This document shows positions 47,121-57,600 of a DNA stretch of 64,000 nucleotides, piece after piece (positions within the stretch are counted from its first letter, which is position 1; every line of letters starts with the position of its first letter). The notes beneath the pieces were generated by a model that was given only the letters and a program-made list of their open reading frames with translations, ran no database searches and had not been told where the DNA came from. The stretch is taken from the NCBI GenBank assembly GCA_018065085.1, contig JAGHUA010000049.1, forward strand, positions 28,252 to 92,251, read 5' to 3'. The DNA is from Candidatus Liminaster caballi. GTDB lineage: Bacteria; Bacteroidota; Bacteroidia; Bacteroidales; UBA3663. A program made the translations under genes and the position numbers.

Positions 47121-48581
47121 ATGGCAAAGACATTCATTTCAAAGAGACTGGCACTCGTTGCCATGGTTTGCTCACTTGCTGCCACAGCGTGGGCACAGGA
47201 AGGTCAGCCCTACATCCACGACCCCTCGACGCTGGCTGAATGCGACGGCAAATGGTACACTTTCGGAACCGGCGGCGGCGGACTCATCTCCGACGACGGC
47301 TGGCACTGGCATTCGGGCGCTGTACGTCCCGGCGGCGGCGCAGCTCCTGATGTGATCAAGATTGGCGACCGTTATCTTGTGGTCTATGGTGCAACAGGAG
47401 GCGGTCTGGGAGGCGGACACAACGGCGTGATCCTCACAATGTGGAACTACACTCTCGACCCAGAGTCGCCTCTCTTCAATTACTCTGACCCTGTTCAGGT
47501 GGCAGCTTCCGACGGCATGGAGGACAATGATGCCATTGACCCGGGCATCCTGCTCGACCCGAACACAGGCCGCTTGTGGGTTTCTTACGGCACATATTTC
47601 GGCAATATCCGACTCATCGAGCTTGACCCTCGCACAGGCGAACGCGTCGCAGGCAATGAGCCTCTCGACATCGCCATCGACTGCGAGGCCTCCGATCTGC
47701 TGTATCGCGACGGATGGTACTATCTGCTCGGCACACACGGCACCTGCTGCGATGGTGTGAACTCCACCTATAACATCGTGGCAGGCCGTTCACGTGAGGT
47801 CACAGGTCCTTATCTCGACAATATGGGCCGCGACATGCTGGCCGGAGGCGGCCGAATGGTTGTGGCAGCCGAACGCCGACGCACAGGTGCCGGTCATTTT
47901 GGCCGCACAGTCATCGACGAGGGCGTGGAGGTTACTTCATTCCATTGGGAAGCCGACTACGACATGTCCGGCCGCAGCACGCTGACCATCCATCCTCTAC
48001 TCTGGAAGAACGGATGGCCCGAGGCTGCTCCTCAGTTCAAGGGCGGCAATCTGAGCATCATCTCTGAGCGTCGCGGCTATGCCCTGGAACTTGGCGTTGA
48101 CTTCGTGCGTCAGCCGCAGGAACGCGCACACTGGTTCAATGTTCCTGCCGATGCCCCTGTCACTTCCCTGCCTGAGCAGAAACTCTCTGACGTGATCAAG
48201 ACATGGCCTGAAGGCGAGATTGCTGCACGCATCGGTGACTATATGTTCCGTCCTCATCAGCAGTGGACCATCGAACCTGTTCCGGAGGCTGGCGGTTATC
48301 TCAGCGCGCCTTATTTCCGCATTCTGATCGAAGGCACAGACCGCGCCCTTGCCGCTACTGCCGACATGGAGGTAACTACCGTGCCTCACTACACAGGTGC
48401 CGACAACGAGCTCTGGCGTATCGAACAGCTCACCGACGGCACATTCCGCATCATGCCGAAACAGATTCCAGGTCAGAAGTCTGTCAACACCAAACTTGTC
48501 CTCTATTCAGCAGGAGACAGCACTCCGACCATTGCACCTTACGATTTCCATTCCGACAACTCGAAGTGGAGATTCAAGTAA
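47121..48581 (+). CDS. GH43 family arabinanase-like protein with C-terminal lectin-like domain
   Basis: A 486-residue secreted protein with a signal peptide ending in TAWAQ. The propeller begins YIHDPSTLAECDGKWYTFGTG, where the base Asp of GH43 lies in HDPS; DNDAIDPGI and ECEASDLLYRDGWYYL-like DCEASDLLYRDGWYYL hold the other two acidic positions. This is the pattern of endo-arabinanase-like GH43. Glycine runs (GGGGLIS, GGGLGGGHNG) are notable. The C-terminal ~130 residues (QQWTIEPVPEAGGYLSAPYF, then ELWRIEQLTDGTFRI) recall ricin-type beta-trefoils. It is last in the hydrolase run and is followed by a terminator. Confidence 0.83.
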   Translation: MAKTFISKRLALVAMVCSLAATAWAQEGQPYIHDPSTLAECDGKWYTFGTGGGGLISDDGWHWHSGAVRPGGGAAPDVIKIGDRYLVVYGATGGGLGGGHNGVILTMWNYTLDPESPLFNYSDPVQVAASDGMEDNDAIDPGILLDPNTGRLWVSYGTYFGNIRLIELDPRTGERVAGNEPLDIAIDCEASDLLYRDGWYYLLGTHGTCCDGVNSTYNIVAGRSREVTGPYLDNMGRDMLAGGGRMVVAAERRRTGAGHFGRTVIDEGVEVTSFHWEADYDMSGRSTLTIHPLLWKNGWPEAAPQFKGGNLSIISERRGYALELGVDFVRQPQERAHWFNVPADAPVTSLPEQKLSDVIKTWPEGEIAARIGDYMFRPHQQWTIEPVPEAGGYLSAPYFRILIEGTDRALAATADMEVTTVPHYTGADNELWRIEQLTDGTFRIMPKQIPGQKSVNTKLVLYSAGDSTPTIAPYDFHSDNSKWRFK

Positions 48582-48639
48582 TAAGGCAGCCTAAGCAGAA
48601 CAAAAGCTATTATCCATTAGCTATTAGTTATAAAAAAGA

Positions 48640-48684
48640 AACTCTGAGCAAATCTTGCCAACAAGAAAATGCTCAGAGTTTTTT
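48640..48684. terminator. Rho-independent terminator after the glycoside hydrolase run
   Basis: AACTCTGAGCA at 48640-48650 pairs perfectly with TGCTCAGAGTT at 48670-48680 and is followed by a T run; A residues precede the stem, so it can also serve the minus-strand DUF2752 gene. Confidence 0.9.
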
Positions 48685-48705
48685 ATGTCCAAGATAATAT
48701 AATTG

Positions 48706-49080
48706 TTATATGCCCAAGATATTCCGGACTATCCACCAACCGAAGAAGATTACTACAAACGCCCGTAAAACATTGGCCGAAAATAGTACGCGACGTAAGG
48801 GTTCAAACCTGTGACGGGGATCATACCACACGGTGATGACACATAAGGCAGCGTAGGGCAATGCTACTATCAGGAAATAATTGTAAGAGATTGCCTCAAT
48901 AAACCGCCCATGCACCAAAGCGCTGAGGAACCTCTGCATGCCACATGACGGACACTGCGTGTGAGTAAGCTGATGCCACACACACGGAATGCCAATCCCG
49001 CCCTCACTGACATCTACAAAATAATAGAACGTAAAAATCAGTGAAAGGGCAAGTACTGGAATAATCCACTTCAAATACAT
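48706..49080 (-). CDS. DUF2752 membrane protein
   Basis: A 124-residue protein with three likely membrane helices. CVWHQLTHTQCPSCGMQRF is the DUF2752 signature with conserved cysteines. The frame is open 12 codons further upstream, but that would overlap the preceding gene; the ATG at 49080 gives a 4-bp gap. DUF2752 next to a CD225/dispanin gene is a common pair in Bacteroidetes. Function unknown. Confidence 0.85.
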   Translation of the reverse strand: MYLKWIIPVLALSLIFTFYYFVDVSEGGIGIPCVWHQLTHTQCPSCGMQRFLSALVHGRFIEAISYNYFLIVALPYAALCVITVWYDPRHRFEPLRRVLFSANVLRAFVVIFFGWWIVRNILGI

Positions 49081-49084
49081 CGTA

Positions 49085-49363
49085 TCACATGCCGGCTGTA
49101 CCTGCAAGCAAGCCAAGGAATACGATGAAGATAATATAAATCACGCCTCCTACCAAGCTCACCACAGCGCCGATAATAGACCATCGCTTAGCTTCTGACG
49201 CATATCGCTGAGCCGTTTCATAATCTCCGCGATCATAACAGCCATCGACCTGAGATGCTCGGATAATGGCATATATTCCTGTCGGCAGACAGCAAAACAG
49301 GCAACTGAGAATAGCCCAAATAAGGTGAGAATCCGGACGTGAAGGTTTAATCTGCTCTTCCAT
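49085..49363 (-). CDS. CD225/dispanin-family small membrane protein
   Basis: A 92-residue protein with two membrane helices (HLIWAILSCLFCCLPTGIYAI and IGAVVSLVGGVIYIIFIVF) separated by a short polar loop containing AQRYASEAKRWSIIG. This is the CD225 pattern shared with the interferon-induced transmembrane proteins. It has a perfect promoter 38-68 bp upstream and is co-transcribed with DUF2752. Role unknown. Confidence 0.85.
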   Translation of the reverse strand: MEEQIKPSRPDSHLIWAILSCLFCCLPTGIYAIIRASQVDGCYDRGDYETAQRYASEAKRWSIIGAVVSLVGGVIYIIFIVFLGLLAGTAGM

Positions 49364-49400
49364 AATAAGAATAAATATTAAATATTAGAAAACACGCTGC

Positions 49401-49431
49401 AAAGGTAATGCAAATATGTTGAACTTGCAAA
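49401..49431 (-). promoter_or_regulatory. Promoter of the CD225-DUF2752 pair (TTG-N20-TACCTTTG)
   Basis: On the minus strand TTG at 49431-49429 and TACCTTTG at 49408-49401 are 20 bp apart, a full match to the Bacteroidetes consensus. Confidence 0.75.
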
Positions 49432-49544
49432 TAATCATGTCTTTTTTGTATGCCAAACTATGCATAAAGGCACTCACAAGGCTAAAAATCGAAGTTTTTT
49501 CGCCTAAAATTGCCTAAAAGATACCACCATACACATTATTTATA

Positions 49545-49552
49545 TAAATTTG
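49545..49552 (+). promoter_or_regulatory. -7 box of alaS (TAAATTTG)
   Basis: TAAATTTGC matches the -7 consensus; no TTG is found near 20 bp upstream. It overlaps the upstream open frame of alaS and supports the later ATG at 49643. The leader would be about 85 nt. Confidence 0.5.
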
Positions 49553-49642
49553 CACGCGAATTATGTGCTAATAAGCACGAGCCACCGTCTGTCTAAGGCC
49601 AGACTAAAAACTGACAAAAACAATAAAAAACGAAATATTCTC

Positions 49643-52252
49643 ATGTTGACAGCTAAAGAAATCCGCGAGAGCTTCCTTAAGTTCTTTGCCTCTAAGGGAT
49701 GTACCATCGTCCCATCAGCCCCAATGGTTTTGAAGGGCGACCCGACATTGATGTTCACCAATGCCGGCATGAACCAGTTTAAGGACATCATCCTCGGCAA
49801 TGTCGAGAAGAAATTCAGTCGTGCAGCCGACAGCCAGAAGTGTCTGCGCGCCAGCGGCAAGCACAACGACCTTGAGGAAGTAGGTCACGACACCTATCAC
49901 CACACAATGTTCGAGATGCTCGGCAACTGGTCATTCGGCGACTACTTCAAGGAGGAGGCCATATCTTGGGCATGGGAGTATCTTGTTGACGTGCTCAAGC
50001 TCGATCCAAAGAACCTTTACGCCACAGTCTTCGAGGGTTCACCTGAAGAAGGCGTGGAGCGCGACAACGAGGCTGCAGGCATCTGGGAGCGCTTCCTCCC
50101 AAAGGATCACATCCTCAACGGCAACAAGCACGACAACTTCTGGCAGATGGGCGACACAGGACCTTGCGGCCCTTGCTCAGAGATTCACTATGACTCACGT
50201 TCAGACGAGGAGAAGGCTGCAGTCAGCGGCCGCGACCTTGTCAACAAGGATCACCCACAGGTCATCGAGATCTGGAACATCGTATTCATGCAGTACAACC
50301 GCATGGCCGATGGCAGTCTTGAGAAACTTCCTGCCCACGTCATCGACACAGGCATGGGCTTTGAGCGCCTTGTTCGTACTCTTCAGGGCAAGACCTCGAA
50401 CTATGACACTGACGTATTCCAGCCAATCATCAAGGTCATCGGTGCCCTCTCAGGCAAGACCTACGGCACTGACGAGAAGACCGACATCGCCATGCGCGTT
50501 CTCGCCGACCACATCCGCACCATCGCATTTGCCATTGCCGATGGTCAGCTGCCATCCAATGCCAAGGCAGGCTATGTGATCCGCCGAATCCTGCGCCGTG
50601 CTGTCCGCTATGCCTACACCTATCTCGGCCAGAAGGACGCATTCCTCTACAAGCTCCTGCCTATCCTCAACGAGACCATGGGCGAGGCTTATCCAGAACT
50701 CATCGCTCAGAACGAGCTCATCGCACGTGTGATCAAGGAGGAGGAAGACTCATTCCTTCGCACTCTTGAGAACGGCATCAAGCGCATGGACGGCATCATG
50801 GCCGACACCAAGGCTGCCGGCAAGACCGTCATCGATGGCAAGGAGGCATTCACACTGTTCGACACCTACGGTTTCCCTCTCGACCTCACCGAGCTTATTG
50901 CCCGCGAGAACGGACTTACCATCGACGAGGAAGGTTTCAAGGCCAACATGCAGGCACAGAAGGATCGTGCTCGCAACGCTGCTGCCGTTGAGAATGGCGA
51001 CTGGGTGGAGCTCCATGCCGGCACAACCGAGTTCGTCGGCTATGATTTCTTCGAGGCCGAGACTCAGGTACTGCGCTACCGCAGCATCAAGCAGAAGAAC
51101 AAGACTCAGTATCAGATCGTACTTGAGAAGACTCCATTCTATGGCGAGATGGGCGGACAGGTAGGCGACCGTGGCACACTCAACTTCGACGGAGAGGAGA
51201 TCAAGGTCGTTGACACCAAGCGCGAGAATAACCTTGCCGTACACATCGTTGACAAGCTCCCACAGGACATCACTGCTCCAGTGACTGCCAAGATCGATGT
51301 CGAGGCTCGTATCGCTCTCGAACGCAATCACACAGCCACTCACATCCTCGATTACTGTCTGCGCGAGGTTCTCGGCACACACGTCGAGCAGAAGGGCTCG
51401 CTTGTGACACCTGAGTCCCTGCGTTTCGACTTCAGCCATTTCCAGAAGGTAACCGACGAGGAACTCCGCAAGGTTGAGCACCTCGCCAACAAGATGGTAC
51501 GCGAGGCCATCCAGCTTGAAGAACACCGCAACATGCCTATCGACGAGGCTAAGAAGATGGGCGCCATCGCTCTCTTTGGTGAGAAGTATGGCGACGAGGT
51601 ACGCGTTGTCAAGTTCGGCCCTTCAGTCGAGCTCTGCGGCGGTTGCCACATCCCTAACACAGGTCAGATCGGCATGATCCGCATCCTCATGGAGACTTCA
51701 GTAGCTGCAGGCGTACGCCGTATTGAGGCCATCACAGGCACAGCAGTCGAGGAGATGCTTGACAATATGCAGGATCTCGTACGCGACCTCCGTTCACTCT
51801 TCAACAACGCTCCTAACCTGCTCCAGGCCGTACAGAAGACACTTGCTGACGATGCCAACCTCAAGAAGCAGATCGAAGACTTCAAGCAGGAGAAGGTGCA
51901 GCAGATGAAGCAGCAGCTCATGCAGAAAGCAAAGCAGCACAACGGCATGCGCCTCGTTGTCCTCAATGCTCCGATGGATCCTGAGTCAGCCAAGAACATC
52001 GCATTCCAGCTCCGTGCCGAGAACAAAGACCTCATCTTCGTGGGCGGCACAGTATTCATGGAGAAGCCAATGCTTACCGTAGCAATCGGCGACGATGCCA
52101 AGGAAGCCGGCTACAATGCCTCTGCCCTGGTAAAGGATGCAGCCAAGCTCATTCAGGGCGGCGGTGGCGGTCAGCCTCATTTCGCACAGGCAGGCGGCAA
52201 GAACGCAGACGGTCTTAACGCAGCCGTAGAGCAGATTATCAATAGCTTATGA
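49643..52252 (+). CDS. alaS: Alanyl-tRNA synthetase (AlaS)
   Basis: An 869-residue enzyme of normal length that charges tRNA-Ala. The class II core begins [20 protein letters not shown]. Motifs [28 protein letters not shown] and [15 protein letters not shown] are visible. The editing domain has the metal-binding HTATHIL near 562 and [13 protein letters not shown] near 660. The C-terminal DHHA1 domain ends with [16 protein letters not shown]. The frame is open 31 codons upstream, but 49643 is the conserved start. It overlaps the DUF1573 gene by 4 bp (ATGA). Confidence 0.97.
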   Translation: MLTAKEIRESFLKFFASKGCTIVPSAPMVLKGDPTLMFTNAGMNQFKDIILGNVEKKFSRAADSQKCLRASGKHNDLEEVGHDTYHHTMFEMLGNWSFGDYFKEEAISWAWEYLVDVLKLDPKNLYATVFEGSPEEGVERDNEAAGIWERFLPKDHILNGNKHDNFWQMGDTGPCGPCSEIHYDSRSDEEKAAVSGRDLVNKDHPQVIEIWNIVFMQYNRMADGSLEKLPAHVIDTGMGFERLVRTLQGKTSNYDTDVFQPIIKVIGALSGKTYGTDEKTDIAMRVLADHIRTIAFAIADGQLPSNAKAGYVIRRILRRAVRYAYTYLGQKDAFLYKLLPILNETMGEAYPELIAQNELIARVIKEEEDSFLRTLENGIKRMDGIMADTKAAGKTVIDGKEAFTLFDTYGFPLDLTELIARENGLTIDEEGFKANMQAQKDRARNAAAVENGDWVELHAGTTEFVGYDFFEAETQVLRYRSIKQKNKTQYQIVLEKTPFYGEMGGQVGDRGTLNFDGEEIKVVDTKRENNLAVHIVDKLPQDITAPVTAKIDVEARIALERNHTATHILDYCLREVLGTHVEQKGSLVTPESLRFDFSHFQKVTDEELRKVEHLANKMVREAIQLEEHRNMPIDEAKKMGAIALFGEKYGDEVRVVKFGPSVELCGGCHIPNTGQIGMIRILMETSVAAGVRRIEAITGTAVEEMLDNMQDLVRDLRSLFNNAPNLLQAVQKTLADDANLKKQIEDFKQEKVQQMKQQLMQKAKQHNGMRLVVLNAPMDPESAKNIAFQLRAENKDLIFVGGTVFMEKPMLTVAIGDDAKEAGYNASALVKDAAKLIQGGGGGQPHFAQAGGKNADGLNAAVEQIINSL

Positions 52253-53328
52253 TCAACAGAAGATTCACACTCATCCTTATAATGACACTTACGGCTGCCC
52301 TTAGCCTGGCAGCCGGCAAGTTGTCGTTCACCAAGACAAGCCACGACTTCGGCACCATCCTCGAAAAAGACGGAGATGCAAGCACGGAGTTCGAGTTTGA
52401 AAACACAGGCGACTCTCCGTTGCTCATCACCCGTGCGGCATCAAGCTGCGGCTGTACCGTACCCGAATATCCCAAGCAGCCGATCCGTCCGGGTCAGAAA
52501 GGCGTCATCAAGGTCACATACCATGCCAAGGGTCGTCCTGGGCCTTTCCAGAAGAGCATCCAGGTCTATGACAACAACGACCATCGCACCACCATCTCAA
52601 TCATGGGCAACGTGGTCAGCACCGTGTCGCCCGAAGACACCTATGCCAATGCCATGGGAGCCGGACTGCGCAGCAAAGGACGTACGCTCAACTTCTTCGA
52701 TGTCTATCCAAACCGCGTGAACCGTACGCGCTCGCTTCAGTTCTATAACGAGGGCGACGAGCCTATCCAGCTCACATTCCGCAACGTGTCGAAGAACATC
52801 TATCTCGAAAGCGAACCTGAGATCATCCTTCCTAAGCAGGAGGGCAAGGTTCTGGTCACATTCCTCACAGCCAAGGCAAAGGACTGGGGCATGCACCGCG
52901 AGACTTTCGAGGTTTTTGTCAAGGGCAAGGAGGCTAAGATGAAGAACAATCAGATCACCATCACTGCCGACATCTGGGAAGACTTCTCGGAGATGAACCG
53001 TAAGGAACGCGACAACGCCGGCGAGATCGAGATCGAAGAGACATCCATCGATTTTGGTACAGGCGCAACACAGCCAGTCACCAAGACCATCACAATCCGC
53101 AACACAGGCAAGAGCAAACTGACCCTGCGTAAGGTATGCAACGATATGCCGGAAGTTTTCCGCACACAGTTAGGTTCCACAACCATCAAGCCGGGCGCAT
53201 CGACCACTCTCAAGGTCACATATATACCGTCGGCCAACAAGGTGGCACAGCTCACTCATCACCTGACTATCATTAGCAATGACCCCGGCAACTCGCGCGT
53301 AATTATTAATGTGATAGCCGATAAGTGA
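52249..53328 (+). CDS. DUF1573 secreted protein
   Basis: A 359-residue protein with signal peptide [23 protein letters not shown]. Three Ig-like repeats are visible: the first has [20 protein letters not shown] and [21 protein letters not shown], the DUF1573 signature; the second starts near residue 150; and the third near 255 ([21 protein letters not shown]). Its start codon overlaps the alaS stop as ATGA, which suggests translational coupling. Role unknown; such proteins are common and abundant in Bacteroidetes. Confidence 0.88.
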   Translation: MINRRFTLILIMTLTAALSLAAGKLSFTKTSHDFGTILEKDGDASTEFEFENTGDSPLLITRAASSCGCTVPEYPKQPIRPGQKGVIKVTYHAKGRPGPFQKSIQVYDNNDHRTTISIMGNVVSTVSPEDTYANAMGAGLRSKGRTLNFFDVYPNRVNRTRSLQFYNEGDEPIQLTFRNVSKNIYLESEPEIILPKQEGKVLVTFLTAKAKDWGMHRETFEVFVKGKEAKMKNNQITITADIWEDFSEMNRKERDNAGEIEIEETSIDFGTGATQPVTKTITIRNTGKSKLTLRKVCNDMPEVFRTQLGSTTIKPGASTTLKVTYIPSANKVAQLTHHLTIISNDPGNSRVIINVIADK

Positions 53329-53355
53329 CACACACAATTTGCAACATAGCCAAAT

Positions 53356-53401
53356 AGAGCAAGATATTAAGCAAAAATCGCATAATATTTTGCTCTTTTT
53401 T
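53356..53401 (+). terminator. Terminator of the alaS-DUF1573 operon
   Basis: AGAGCAAGATATTA at 53356-53369 pairs with TAATATTTTGCTCT at 53383-53396, with one internal mismatch, and is followed by a T run that ends inside the mdh promoter region. Confidence 0.85.
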
Positions 53402-53432
53402 GTATATATATTCAATATTTTGGCTATCTTTG
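53400..53432 (+). promoter_or_regulatory. mdh promoter, -7 box TATCTTTG
   Basis: TATCTTTG at 53425-53432 is a perfect -7 box. A TTG at 53400-53402 lies 22 bp upstream, slightly long. The leader to the ATG at 53530 is about 90 nt and AT-rich. Confidence 0.65.
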
Positions 53433-53529
53433 TGGCGATAAAAAACCGATTGGACAAAATAACCCAGAGTCCCAAGGCAAAACTGCAAGTACAGAATAAA
53501 TTAATAAACAATATAATACATTTAATACT

Positions 53530-54528
53530 ATGGCTTATTTAACAAACGACAAACTCGTCATCGTAGGCGCAGCCGGCATGATCGGCTCAAACATGGTACA
53601 GACAGCTCTTACCATGAAGCTTACTCCAAACATCTGTCTTTACGATGTATATGCTCCAGGTCTTGAGGGCGTGGCAGAAGAAATGTTCCACTGCGGCTTT
53701 GAAGGTGCCAACATCACCCTCACAACCGACGTTAAGGAGGCTTTCACCGATGCTAAGTACATCATCTCTTCTGGTGGTGCTCCACGTAAGGCAGGCATGA
53801 CCCGTGAAGATCTTCTCAAGGGCAACTGCGAGATCGCTCGCGGTCTTGGCGAGAACATCAAGGCATATTGCCCAGACGTTAAGCACGTTGTCATCATCTT
53901 CAACCCAGCCGACCTCACAGGTCTTGTAACTCTCCTCTACTCTGGTTTGAAGCCAAGTCAGGTTACCACACTTGCTGCTCTCGACTCTACACGTCTCCAG
54001 TCAGCTTTGGCTAAGAAGTTCGGTGTTCTCCAGAGCTCAATCGAGGGTTGCCGCACATTCGGTGGTCACGGCGAGCAGATGGCAGTATTCGGCAGCCAGG
54101 TAAAGATCGGCAACCGCGTACTTTCAGACATCATCGGCACTCCAGAGTTCCCAGTTGAGGAGTGGAACGAGATGAAGACTGCAGTAACCAAGGGCGGTGC
54201 AAAGATCATCGAGCTCCGTGGCCGCAGCTCATTCCAGAGCCCAAGCTACTGCTCAGTAGAGATGATCCGCAGCGTGATGGGTGGCGAGCCATTCCGTTGG
54301 CCAGCCGGCACATACTGCAATGATGCCAAGTACAACCACATCATGATGGCTATGAACACCACACTCGACGAGCGTGGCTGCACATACGTTGATCCAGTCG
54401 GCACTCCAGAGGAGCTCGCTTCTCTCGATGCCTCATACGCTCACCTCTGCAAGATGCGCGACGAACTCGTTGAACTCGACATCGTGCCAGCTATCAGCGA
54501 GTGGAGCAAGGTCAATCCAAACCTCTGA
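53530..54528 (+). CDS. mdh: Malate dehydrogenase (Mdh)
   Basis: A 332-residue NAD-dependent enzyme that interconverts malate and oxaloacetate. LVIVGAAGMIGSNM is the Rossmann nucleotide-binding loop (residues 13-19). ISSGGAPRKAGMTREDLLKGN is the substrate-loop region with the conserved Arg residues, and FGGHGEQMAVF contains the catalytic His. The length fits the Bacteroidetes form. It is a single-gene unit with its own promoter and a strong terminator. Codon use is unusually uniform (CTC, CCA, AAG), as expected for a highly expressed gene. Confidence 0.95.
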   Translation: MAYLTNDKLVIVGAAGMIGSNMVQTALTMKLTPNICLYDVYAPGLEGVAEEMFHCGFEGANITLTTDVKEAFTDAKYIISSGGAPRKAGMTREDLLKGNCEIARGLGENIKAYCPDVKHVVIIFNPADLTGLVTLLYSGLKPSQVTTLAALDSTRLQSALAKKFGVLQSSIEGCRTFGGHGEQMAVFGSQVKIGNRVLSDIIGTPEFPVEEWNEMKTAVTKGGAKIIELRGRSSFQSPSYCSVEMIRSVMGGEPFRWPAGTYCNDAKYNHIMMAMNTTLDERGCTYVDPVGTPEELASLDASYAHLCKMRDELVELDIVPAISEWSKVNPNL

Positions 54529-54559
54529 TAACTAATAGACATCTATCATAAAACTGTTT

Positions 54560-54602
54560 ATCAGGCCACCCCACTCATAATCGGGTGGTCTGATTTATTT
54601 AT
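54560..54602 (+). terminator. mdh terminator
   Basis: ATCAGGCCACCC at 54560-54571 pairs with GGGTGGTCTGAT at 54583-54594, with one mismatch in the middle, and is followed by TTTATTTATTT. Confidence 0.88.
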
Positions 54603-54661
54603 TTCGGCTAATCTTGAGATCAGCCCTACTTTGGTATTGTTCACTTATTTCTTTTCTTCCA

Positions 54662-57600
54662 TTGAAAAAAATCATTTTCATACTTCTTCTGGTCATCTGC
54701 ACCACGGCATGGAGCCAGACGCTCAACATACTGCCCACCATAACCCCAGAGGGCGGCACCTTCGACGATGAAGTCACCATCTCATGCACCTTCCCTGAAG
54801 GCTGCGCAGGAGGCAGATATTGGTTCAACGGCGGAGAACTCAAAGCCACAGACTACACCCGTCCGTTCACCATCGACTATTCAGCAGACATCTCTGTGGC
54901 TGGCGTCAACGAGGACGGTCGTATCATCACCGACATCGTAACACGTCATTTCGACGTCGTACGCGCCACTCCGCCATACGTCACTCCTACCCCAGCCGAA
55001 GGTGTTCGCAAAGAGAGTTTCTATGTGACCAAGCTCGAATGGAACAACGTCACCTCGTCCGAACTGGCATTGAACGACTTCAAGGAAGGCGGCAGCCGCC
55101 ATGGACAGCCAGTAGTGTGGGTCACCAACCAGCGAGGCATGATCGTTGCCCAGAACGACTACAACGGACTTTGGGCCAATGGACTCAACCAGTATAAAGC
55201 ATATATCTATAAGGACTACAAGATTGTCACTCCTGGCCAGTACATACTTCACATCGCCAAGGATGTCTTCATTCTCGACGGCACGCTCTATGACCAGGAG
55301 ATACAGCTGCGCTATGCCGTCAGCTACGACCTCACCGCACCTGAGTTCACTCCAGCCTCCGGCGAATATTCAGGACAGGTCGATGTAAGCATCGAATATC
55401 CGACTGACGGAAGTGCGTTCTACATGCTCTACCGCGTCAACGGCCAGCGTGCTAAGGCCTATACCGGACCATTCACCATCAGCCAGACATCCACTGTCGA
55501 GGCATGGGGCATGGACGAGGAATATACCTACAGCACAGACACCGCCTCTGTCAGCTATACCATACTTCAGCCCGAAGCTCCGGCCGACACCATTGCGGCT
55601 CCAGTCATCCATCGCGATGGCAATATCATCAGCATCAGCGGTCCCGAGGGCGCAACCATAAAGGTCTGGTACAACGACCGCATGAACACGGCCATGCTCT
55701 ATGCCACACCGTTCGAAGTGACCCGTAACTGCAAGCTCTCATGCGTGGCATACAGCAACGAGGGTATCAGCCGCACCGTCAATCTCGTTGTCAGCGGTTT
55801 CCCTGGCGACGGCAATGACCTTGGCGACATGACTCTCATCACGCCAGCCGGCTTTGAGACCGTCTATGTCAACTCTCTCTCTGCAAACGGACGCTATGCC
55901 GTCGGCCATACAGGATCGGACTATTCCTCGAAAGGTTTTATCTGGGATCTCAGCAGCGATAAGTTCCAGTACCAGTCCACGCTGTTTGTCAATCAGCTGC
56001 TCTATGTCGCTGACGACGGCACTGCCTACGGCTGGCGTATGCGTACAGCCGATGCCGGAAGCGACACCGACGAGGAAGACCTGCTGTGGGGCACATGCAA
56101 GGACGGTGTCTGGACCGAACAGCCCCGCGGTCTTTCGGTCAAAGGCATTACTGCCGACAGCCGTCTCTACGGTTCGTATGAAGGCCGACCTGTCATCTTC
56201 GACATGCAGACAGGCATCGCCACCGAACTGTCGGCCACATCCGGAACCGTTACAGCCATCAGCGCCGATATGACAATCGTAGGCGGAACGGCCACGATCG
56301 ATGGACAGACACATGCCATCATCTGGCAGCGCTCTGCCGATGACACATACAGTCCGATATTCACTCTGCCAACCGATATGTCAGACCTCAGCGTCACCCA
56401 CATCTCTGGCAATGGCGAGTGGGCTCTCATCGGAGAGACTATGCGCGTGCATATCACTACCGGCGAACATACCGACATCATTTCGATGTCCAGCAGATTC
56501 CACAACGAGAAGAATCCAGAGTGCCTGCGCTGCATCGCCGACGACGGCACCATCTTCGGCACCTACGACGAGTCGCTCCTGTCGCCAGACAAGGGTCTCG
56601 GACTTGTCTATACCACCGACTGCCGCTGGCGCAGCATCTATGACTGGATGCTCGACGAAAAGGGACTCGACATTGCCTCCCAGCTCAGCGTCACATCCGT
56701 GCGTGCAGTCACCGGCAATCACGGTCTGCTCCTTTTCCATGGCGTGTCGCTGGCTCCAGGCGAGGACCAGACCTTCACCCGTGGCATAGCTCTGATGGCA
56801 GGCGTTGCCATCCGACATCTTGCCCCGACAGCAGTTCATGCACAGCAGATGCAGGGTCTTGAGATTATCAAGGTCTCGTGGGAATCTCCATTGACCATGT
56901 CTGACGACGTTAAGCAATACATCGTGCGTCGCAACGGAGTGGTCACAGCCACCATCGATGCCTCGGCTGACACCTATTGGTATGACTATGACATCCTGAG
57001 CGGACAGACCTATACCTACACGGTCAGTGCCGTCTATCATGACGGCGTGGAGAGCGATCAGTCATACGGAAGCACGGTCTTCTATATGCTCGAACGCTAT
57101 CTGCCTGCCCGCAATCTCACTCTGCGACAGGCCGGTCTCAGCGATGTCTATGCCACATGGGACGCTCCTGTAGTCTCGCTGCCTAAGCTTCAGTATTTCG
57201 ACGAACGTAACGAATGGTTTGCCTTCGGTTCGGCTCACTATAATGCCGAGTGGGGCATCCGTATCCAGGCCTCTGACCTTGCCTCTTATTCCGACATGCA
57301 GATACGCACGTTCCAGTTCCTGCCTACAGGTCAGCAGAAATCCTATGAACTCCGTCTCTACACCGGCGGCACAGCCGCTGATGACGGCTATAACCCTGTT
57401 CCTTTCTACACTCAGGCTATCGATGCTTCGACGCTCGACTATGGCGTGGTCAATGTCATCACACTCGACCAGCCGCAGGACATCGACCCGACCCAGGACC
57501 TCTACGTGGCTCTCTACATAGAGACCATCGGCACCGACGATATGCTTGGAGTCTCATACGAGGGCGCACGCTCGGGCTACACCGACCTCTGCCGCATCGA

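Noticed and set aside
49643..52252. Antisense frames within alaS and other core genes (many over 100 codons)
   Set aside because: They mirror the codon bias of the real genes, have no family resemblance and lie wholly inside conserved coding sequence.
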